This document shows, in pieces, positions 51,601 through 57,059 of a stretch of 57,059 nucleotides of DNA (position 1 is the stretch's first letter; the number at the start of each line of letters is the position of its first letter). Below the pieces are notes generated by a model that did not search any database, was not told the origin of the DNA, and saw nothing but the letters and a program-made list of their open reading frames with translations. Location of the stretch: assembly GCA_903772945.1 (NCBI GenBank), contig CAICTM010000602.1, positions 1 to 57,059 on the forward strand, given 5' to 3'. Origin of the DNA: Seminavis robusta. Lineage: Eukaryota > Bacillariophyta > Bacillariophyceae > Naviculales > Naviculaceae. Made by a program: the position numbers and the translations under genes.

Positions 51601-51846
51601 GTTCTGCCTTGGCGGTGCACTCCGATTATTTGTGGCGGGTAGAGTTGGTCGGGTATAATTATTATTACTAAAGCTGGGCCCAGGCAGAATCAACAGACTC
51701 CCCGCATCGTCACTCGGTCCAGTTCGATTGATACGATGCAAAAGCTCATTCTCCTCTTCATTTTGATTTTGGATCACGGTGCCGCCCTCGTCGTCGCTCA
51801 AATCTAGATCCAACACAATAGGACCTCCTCCGAATGGATCGCCCAT
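48658..51846 (-). CDS. Ubl-Ubl-PDZ protein with C-terminal CaaX box
   Basis: This is an intact 1062-residue protein. Residues 1-~585 are low-complexity, rich in Asp, Pro and Asn runs. Two ubiquitin-like domains follow: ~589-664 (MEIIIMFRKSGKSNPLKVAV, LELIFEGVELED) and ~688-762 (VRLPNGNALSLSIASLDKVQ, LIWNGQELEDERTVLGY). A PDZ-like domain (~796-880; VGIAIKRHDDLGFLIDSI, SGMRILSINGRPI, PSRVTLVAER) follows. The last residues GCCIIL form a CaaX box whose Leu favours geranylgeranylation, with an adjacent Cys. In known proteins such tails anchor to membranes. The domain order is unusual. It may be a membrane scaffold that engages ubiquitin-type partners. Confidence 0.82.
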   Translation of the reverse strand: MGDPFGGGPIVLDLDLSDDEGGTVIQNQNEEENELLHRINRTGPSDDAGSLLILPGPSFSNNNYTRPTLPATNNRSAPPRQNQPTSPSSAALPPRPTAPSRPPPEPAKKSAISSTKPSSASKPSSSSSHKSKPSSDNNKVTPVWSTNDLKRKDDSDDEEEEDEKKAPLPQIPTTTTTRRTGGLNNYLGDRPSHPTFGPASVASGVASLPPSHEVIEEDDDEDSDDEWKRKRFHKLNNIPPDDEEEKKKIKRINSDDDSKLPAKQRPLPNNISRAPPKPNNNNGMVDDKAAARKNINGDNNNNNRMETIMHSDPPTDGGDPNYTTDETRTDEDSFNSDQPALIMPPEAKPKPSATLQERPPMEQKQMAPPLMMKETKEPQEQPMATRNEPPKENTGMMADAAVASAVAAASSDPDPQETSGAQQEPPSSPKPKEPEPARDDYLIQMIRRQSAVRESQEPKPVSNIINNSINHGNTNIRASTNMRESTNEDFTVLVLPDQDGGSIIAGATPPVVYRKPSQPQRPKPQETARKEVEPPPPEAARKTAAAAGAAPVNYRNKMHARRNSATAPPAVAAAVAAPPKQQQNTATHMEIIIMFRKSGKSNPLKVAVDDTVRNVKESIEQKSGIPAEHLELIFEGVELEDRRPLAYYNIQPRSTVHLTARPPPEPKNAVAAVQSEQPQQSTQPSTQIPVSVRLPNGNALSLSIASLDKVQQLKTMIQQKEGVPVEQQRLIWNGQELEDERTVLGYNIPAGAVVYLSVRRQPPESQRRSQEPQRRRSQEPRQEIVSTPQVNDQQHVTVTVTKPTPDSKVGIAIKRHDDLGFLIDSISSTSLFARTGLESGMRILSINGRPINLNMPSKEVLSLLKTAPSRVTLVAERFNTQTNPAQPTLDPEQHHVAPPRAGPEPMEQRVRPMEDNVGVKPRTAPAPAPEPPKPRTPLDDVVDWFRTNELPTNSVVYLDKSAEYAFSKLTGVAMIQKSELTRDEKLTFLGQCMDSLRRQNPNTRNMDEKSARHILEFHKKVLRLVDNPNVALPKPPVHPKTPAPPSDPTPADPPKAGCCIIL

Positions 51847-53518
51847 GGTCTTTCTGACGATTACTTCTTGCTCAATTACTCGCTTGCTAATACGGACCGC
51901 TCTGAATGGATGGTGTCTCTTTGGACTGAAAACTCAACATGACACCCGACAAGACAATCCAAATCCAGGACTGGAAAAGAAACAAATGAGACGTCCCTTC
52001 TCAAAATCGGCAGAAGGCCGTTGCGAGATTTAGATGTCACAGAGCCAGCCAAGGCTCAGGAATTCGTGAACGACAAAGGGACCCTCGAGCTCGCTTTCCT
52101 CAACCCGGGACTTGCTATGGTACGGTGTGGTTGAAATCTTGTCAGAAAGACTTGCAATGATGATGCGTATGCAGCTCCTTTTGCCTTATCGTGTCCTTCA
52201 AAGTGTGGGAAGAGAGGGGTGATGTGACAAGTGTTGACTCCAGCATCAGCAAGTGGCGCCTCGAGTGATGTATTTCCTCCAAAGAAACCTGCAAGTTGTC
52301 CGAGCTAGCTAGATCTAGTGCCAGCCTGGTACGCTTCTGAAGACCATAACGCCATGATTTCATCCCCGCGGCATGTTACCGTACTAGTACCCACAAAAGT
52401 GATTAGTTGAAGGGGCACAGAGGGGAGACGGAGGAAGATTAAGCTATAATAGTTTGGATAAAAGCAGATAGTGGCACATGTTTCTAGTGCTGTGCTGTAC
52501 CCACAAAAGTATCCAGTCAAATGCACTCCAAAGGGATCGTTCATAGACTTTGATCTATCCTATCTGGCCTAGATAGCATAGACTTTGATCTACACTGCCA
52601 GTACGGTAGCACGGGACTTTGCCACTACGAGACCTTGTATCAACTGGACCTCTGTGGAAACGTCATTCGTGGCAAAATACTTAAGAGACGATACACCGAG
52701 GAATAGGAGACGATCGAAATGATTTATGCGACGAAAGCAATCGTCTCCTATATTTAGGAGACGATTCAGTAGGAGACATTCCAATTAGGAGACGAAAATT
52801 TCGAAATAGGAGATGATCCGAAAGATTTAGGAGACGATACCATACAGTTTACATGGTACACTTAGGAGACGATCCGTTGAGAATAGGAGACGATCCGTTG
52901 AAAATAGGAGACGTTTTAAGAGGAGACAAAAGATTTAAAAGAGGCGATCCGTTTCGTCTCCTATTTTTAGGAGACGAAATCCATTAAATAGGAGACGATC
53001 AAAAGGATTTAGGAGACGAAAAGTAGCACGACTCGAGTTTCCACAGAGGTCCTGGACCGTCACCACGTTCATGGTTATCTCAAAAGCAGGCTACTCCCCC
53101 GATTAAGTTGAGAATTTAAAAAATGGTGAGAATTCTCTGGAACACCGCGGAATTGTCCAGGTCCCACCTGGCAGGGAAACGTCCCAGCTTCGTGGTTTTT
53201 TGAATCCTCCCGTGGAGAGTTTCATGGCTGCATGTTCCTGCAGAGCCACAGATCCATTATTAAACCCATCATCTTGGGTGTCAAAGGTACCATAGCAGTC
53301 TAACCAATAGAGTCACCCTAGCAATACTTTGAGATAGGGAATACATAATTTGGACGTGCCGGTCGTAGTGGTGGTAGTGGCTTGCCCATTTGGTGCATGT
53401 GGAAGTGACGAACGGCTAGCAAAGTAGGGAACTCATTTTTGCACTAATATTGGTGCCACCAGTCACCAGCTGATCTTAGATCCCAATTCCGGTCGAACTA
53501 ATCCCTACAATTGCAGCC
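51847..53518. other. Intergenic with hairpin element B
   Basis: Promoter of the Ubl-PDZ gene and hairpin element B (52646-53052). A 15-bp repeat CATAGACTTTGATCT occurs twice at ~52541-52592. 53053-53518 shows no gene; the ORF start follows. Confidence 0.45.
52646..53052. mobile_element. Hairpin element B: TIR-bounded array of AGGAGACGA motifs
   Basis: Perfect 16-bp terminal inverted repeats are present (GGACCTCTGTGGAAAC and GTTTCCACAGAGGTCC). Between them, AGGAGACGA occurs exactly nine times in one direction and twice in reverse (ATCGTCTCCTA and TTCGTCTCCTA), plus several variants (GGAGACATT, GGAGATGAT, GGAGACGTT). Motifs are often preceded by AATA or ATTT and followed by TCC or AAA. There is no coding capacity. 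No clear target duplication is seen. The architecture copies element A but the sequences are unrelated. Confidence 0.7.
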
Positions 53519-56500
53519 ATGGATACACCTATGCGGCCAAGGAAGTCTGGAGACAGCCAAACTGTTGTTCCTCCTACAAGAGTGACTAAGTTGGACGCCA
53601 AGATTAACTCATGTATTTCTCTTGCCCAACGGGTTGATGGCTTAGATGAAACCTCCAAAGCTATCAAAGAAATTCATACTGTTCTTATTAATTCATCTAC
53701 TTCCAGTTCGAAGAAACGGAAAGCTGCCAATAATTTGACAATATTGAGCTCCTACCTGGATCAAGAAAATGTTAAGCAGAAACGTGATGTTAGGGCACTG
53801 TCCCCCATCCCAGGTTTCAACAAAGGATACCAGCGAATTGCCACCGCCAACAGGCAAGCTTTAAGAAATCAAGCACCATCCACTTCTGTTGAAAGAGTAG
53901 CTACTCTTATTGATGACGAAGGCTCTAAAAAACTATGTGCTCCCTCGCAGAAGAAGAAACCCAGAGCTACTACACCCGATATGCCTGCCAGTGTGGACGA
54001 CAGTATTATTCCACCTCCTGTCGATGGCAAAATGTATAGCCGTCATGAATGCATCCAGGTGATTGAATTGGCTCCCAAAACGGTTGCCAAAGCCACGGTG
54101 ATTGATGGAATTATTGGTATGTCATATATTCCAGTCAAGAAAGCTTCTCTGTATCGAATGATGAAACGCTGGAGAGAACATAAGAATGCGGGTGGCACGC
54201 TCGAATCATTTCCCAAGTACGATTGGAACAACTTTGGAAGACCTTCCCTTCTCTCAACAAACGATTTGAAGGAAGTTGCGCAAGAGCTGTCAGCTCGTCC
54301 TGGCAAAACTATTTGCTTGGAGGAGCTCAAGGAAAAAATGATCAGCCGCAAAAAGGAGAAGATCGAAGCTAGCGGAAAGATTCTCCTGTCAGAATCGACT
54401 GCTACTCCGTGTAAGGACACCTTGCGCAGTTATGGAACTCATCTTAGGTTGACTGGAGGAGTAAGTTGTCCCAGCAGCAGCATTAAGAAAACACGGACCC
54501 GTGCCACTGCCGAAACTTCTATTCGATCGAGTGCTGCTTTCATTGCAGTGGTTGCAATTTCTCACTTGACCATCACTGGTGATATCAATGAGCATCCAGA
54601 TGTGACAAAGTTTCTCAGGTATGCCCCTGAGCTGGAGAGACTTGTCTATGAGAAAGTGAGCAGTTTCTTTGGTGGAGTCCCCTTGTTCCCTATCAAGGCA
54701 CGCTATTTGATTTCCTCCGACGATACAACGGAGTGGACGATGAATGGATTGAACACGGATAACACCAATGAGGTTTTCTTCACTGCGATTTCTTCTTATC
54801 ATACTGACACTGGCAAAAGGTCACAGTACAATACTGGGCCAGCTCCGGCTGTTACCGGTGGGATCAGAGTGAAAATGACAGCTCTCATGTCTGCCGCTGG
54901 AATATTCGGGCCACTTTGTGTTTCAGTGCTGGGTTTGAATGAACGTGAATTACCCAAAGACTCTTGTGAGTCTGGTGCAGTCATTATCAAAGTGAGAGGA
55001 CTTTCCATAGGAGGTGGTGGCGTTACCGTTGGATCTAATCAATGTGGATACATTATGCTTGTCCGAAATGACGGGAACAAGGACACCGAAAAAGTCAAAT
55101 GTCAGCTCTTCACAAAACACTGTCTTTTACCCTTTATTGAAACTCTACGAAAAGAGGATCCCGGTGGTCATTGGACGCCTGGCTTGCCAATTCCAGACAG
55201 CCTCCAAGCTATGGTGTGGTGTGATGGAGAATTGTCACAACTCGCCACTATGGTCGATCCGGTTCTACTGAAACAGTTCAAAGATTTGAGCATTGGTACC
55301 AACAAACAATCTGCAGCCCGCACAGCTACGGAACAACCTTGTGACATTTGCTCTATATTCAAAGATTTGAAAATAGCCAACAAAGCAACAACTTTGAAAG
55401 ACACTCTTCCCGAGGCCCATCATTTCAAAGACATCGTTGTCGGATCTCTGGCTTTGGCAAACCGGAAATACGGCTTCAAACTCAAACAATCAAAGCATGA
55501 TGCGCTTGTGGATTTTGTGAGCTGTTTACCGGAGACAACTACCAAGTGCGTGACAACTACCAAAGTAGCATCCGGTTTTGTTGCAAATGGTTTGCTTCCG
55601 ACCGTCTACCAACGTAGGGATTTGGCGTTTCCAAATTTCAATGGTATGCTACGCACTTGCAGGGACGAGATTGAAACAGAATTGTATGATCTTGTCAAAT
55701 TGTCTCTGCCACGATTGTTACAGGAAGTACATCAATATGGACATGTTGCTGAGAGTGTCTTTGATGAACTTGGCTTTCCTATGGATACTGATGAATCGGG
55801 AGCCGAAGTTCCCAAATACCAAGGCATCAGTCAGGAGCATGAGCAGCGAGCCAAGTGTTTGAGTCACACACATCAAGCCCAGTTGCGAGCTGATAGATTG
55901 ATCCAAGCTCAGGCTAAAAAACGACTACAAGCTACCAAAAAGCTCGACATCTACAATGGTATCGTGAAAATGAATGAGAAATGTGAGATCAGATTGAAGG
56001 ACATTATCCAATCTGACGAGCCTAACCCAATAGCGGCAGCAGAGCCTCATCACTTCGATAAATGTGTTGTGCCTGAGTTGGAGGCATTTTGTCACGCCCG
56101 CACATTTCCCACCATTAAGAAACCAAGCAAATTCAAATGGCCCAACAAGGGCAAATCAACCAACTTGAAATCAAATCACAAGTGCCTAGTGGAGCTGGCA
56201 TTTGAGTGTAAGACAAAGCCGATAATCATCACCAAGCCTCAACAGCAACTAGATACAACACCGGCCGTGGAGGAGCCGCGGTATCTATTGGCAGCTGTTC
56301 TTGAACCCAGAGAGGCCACGCTTGGATCCGACAGTCCAAAGCTTGCATCCAGATTACTCAATAACCCAGAATGGATAAATTTGGCTGTGGAAGTGTATTG
56401 TCTTGGTGGCGACAATCTACCAATTAATCAACGGCCTATAATCAATCAAGCTTTCCTGGATAGAGCAGACTACTTACAAAACCTTCTGAATATGAGATTG

Positions 56501-57059
56501 GTGGTTCATGTATCTGGTAACAAAGTTCCTACCCTCTTGCAGGATCACTGGTGTTGGCATTTGCAACATGACAAGTCTGGTCACATGGCGGCTCTTATGG
56601 TATTTCTGGGACATGTCAAAACAGATCTCAATTGTCTAACTGCTTTTGACTGTCTTCTCTCTGATCATACCAACTTCAGATTGGTAGATGATGAGATTTA
56701 CGAGGACGGAGTTTATGGATACTATGACAAGATCAGACACGAATGGCGGCGATTCGGAATGACTGCGGGACGGAAGCACTGGATGAGGGGCATGGACCAC
56801 TATAGCAATGCTAGGCTGAAGAGTGCAGCTTCTAGGAACTCAAGTTTCTACATGGCTTATCCATCAATTGATGTTCCTGAAGACGAAAGGCCAATGGCTC
56901 GACAGGGTTTCTTCGAAGAGAACTTGGAGCATCGCATTGCGATAAAATGTGGGTTGGATCCATGGGATCAACGTGGTGAGTGTGAGAACAAACTGTCTGC
57001 CTTATGTTACTGGTACCCACATGGTATGTGGAACAATCAAAGATATAGAGAATCTTGGT
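53519..57059 (+). CDS. Large DDE-transposase-like ORF, open at the window edge
   Basis: ATG at 53519 starts 1180 codons with no stop to the window end; TGA and TAG lie upstream in frame. Residues ~195-270 look like a helix-turn-helix DNA-binding region (ASLYRMMKRWREHKNAGG and GRPSLLSTNDLKEVAQELSA). A possible catalytic set is D401/D402 (SSDDTTEWTM), D569 (MVWCDGELSQ) and E605 (TATEQPCDI), with 35 residues between the last two. This fits a DDE/RNase H-like transposase, but the family is not identified. The C-terminal part has CHARTFP and a Trp/His-rich end (LQDHWCWHLQHD, CYWYPHGMWN). No terminal inverted repeats of its own are visible in the window. Confidence 0.6.
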   Translation, partial: MDTPMRPRKSGDSQTVVPPTRVTKLDAKINSCISLAQRVDGLDETSKAIKEIHTVLINSSTSSSKKRKAANNLTILSSYLDQENVKQKRDVRALSPIPGFNKGYQRIATANRQALRNQAPSTSVERVATLIDDEGSKKLCAPSQKKKPRATTPDMPASVDDSIIPPPVDGKMYSRHECIQVIELAPKTVAKATVIDGIIGMSYIPVKKASLYRMMKRWREHKNAGGTLESFPKYDWNNFGRPSLLSTNDLKEVAQELSARPGKTICLEELKEKMISRKKEKIEASGKILLSESTATPCKDTLRSYGTHLRLTGGVSCPSSSIKKTRTRATAETSIRSSAAFIAVVAISHLTITGDINEHPDVTKFLRYAPELERLVYEKVSSFFGGVPLFPIKARYLISSDDTTEWTMNGLNTDNTNEVFFTAISSYHTDTGKRSQYNTGPAPAVTGGIRVKMTALMSAAGIFGPLCVSVLGLNERELPKDSCESGAVIIKVRGLSIGGGGVTVGSNQCGYIMLVRNDGNKDTEKVKCQLFTKHCLLPFIETLRKEDPGGHWTPGLPIPDSLQAMVWCDGELSQLATMVDPVLLKQFKDLSIGTNKQSAARTATEQPCDICSIFKDLKIANKATTLKDTLPEAHHFKDIVVGSLALANRKYGFKLKQSKHDALVDFVSCLPETTTKCVTTTKVASGFVANGLLPTVYQRRDLAFPNFNGMLRTCRDEIETELYDLVKLSLPRLLQEVHQYGHVAESVFDELGFPMDTDESGAEVPKYQGISQEHEQRAKCLSHTHQAQLRADRLIQAQAKKRLQATKKLDIYNGIVKMNEKCEIRLKDIIQSDEPNPIAAAEPHHFDKCVVPELEAFCHARTFPTIKKPSKFKWPNKGKSTNLKSNHKCLVELAFECKTKPIIITKPQQQLDTTPAVEEPRYLLAAVLEPREATLGSDSPKLASRLLNNPEWINLAVEVYCLGGDNLPINQRPIINQAFLDRADYLQNLLNMRLVVHVSGNKVPTLLQDHWCWHLQHDKSGHMAALMVFLGHVKTDLNCLTAFDCLLSDHTNFRLVDDEIYEDGVYGYYDKIRHEWRRFGMTAGRKHWMRGMDHYSNARLKSAASRNSSFYMAYPSIDVPEDERPMARQGFFEENLEHRIAIKCGLDPWDQRGECENKLSALCYWYPHGMWNNQRYRESW

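Overview
The window looks like nuclear DNA of a photosynthetic stramenopile, most probably a raphid pennate diatom. Seminavis robusta is my guess, but the sequence alone cannot confirm the species. The clues are short GT-AG introns (67-242 nt), ASAF-type plastid targeting, PT-repeat and Cys-rich secreted proteins, acidic-tail/TM/LRR proteins, and a Ty1/copia element with a CoDi-like protease motif. tRNA-Phe(GAA) is the only RNA gene I can support.

Layout. 0-12 kb: the C-terminal 1092 residues of a VPS15-type PI3-kinase regulatory subunit, a CRAL-TRIO (SEC14) protein, a conserved unknown gene whose frame is broken five times, a two-module coiled-coil protein and an unknown membrane protein. 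A decayed copy of the membrane protein's 3' end lies 1.9 kb away. 12-20 kb: a spliced secreted protein, ankyrin and Cys-rich gene remnants, an SGNH/PC-esterase-like type II membrane protein, an F-box-like protein and a 68-bp minisatellite. 20-28 kb: a spliced 2OG-Fe(II) oxygenase, a HAD-IIB (Cof-type) hydrolase, tRNA-Phe with a nearby pseudo-tRNA, an unknown protein, and an oxygenase fused to an HD-domain. 28-37 kb: repeats (7-copy satellite split by a hairpin insertion, and hairpin element A), a secreted protein with two lamin-tail-like repeats, a PT-repeat protein and a small Cys-rich secreted protein. 37-44 kb: a 5.58-kb Ty1/copia element with near-identical LTRs and a TCCAA target duplication, inserted in a plastid-targeted transporter gene. 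44-52 kb: a three-exon LRR membrane protein, a second Cys-rich secreted protein and a Ubl-Ubl-PDZ-CaaX protein. 52-57 kb: hairpin element B, then a >1180-codon ORF, open to the window edge, that resembles a DDE transposase.

Three observations stand out. (1) The two halves of the transporter gene join in frame across the retrotransposon once one TSD copy is discounted, which gives a precise picture of a recent gene disruption. (2) Elements A and B share an architecture: perfect or near-perfect terminal inverted repeats enclosing dense arrays of a roughly 10-bp motif in both orientations, with no coding capacity and no sequence in common. They could be an undescribed class of non-autonomous or structural element. 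(3) The terminal ORF carries a D...D-x35-E spacing and is a candidate for an undescribed transposase family. A caution runs through the window: seven apparent frameshifts in otherwise conserved host genes can all be explained by one missing base, mostly at short homopolymers. Assembly error must be excluded before any of them is read as biology.

Most genes are unrelated housekeeping or secreted-protein genes and show no operon-like co-function. The unifying themes are surface/secreted proteins (LRR, Cys-rich, PT-rich, LTD, SGNH) and repeat-rich intergenic DNA.
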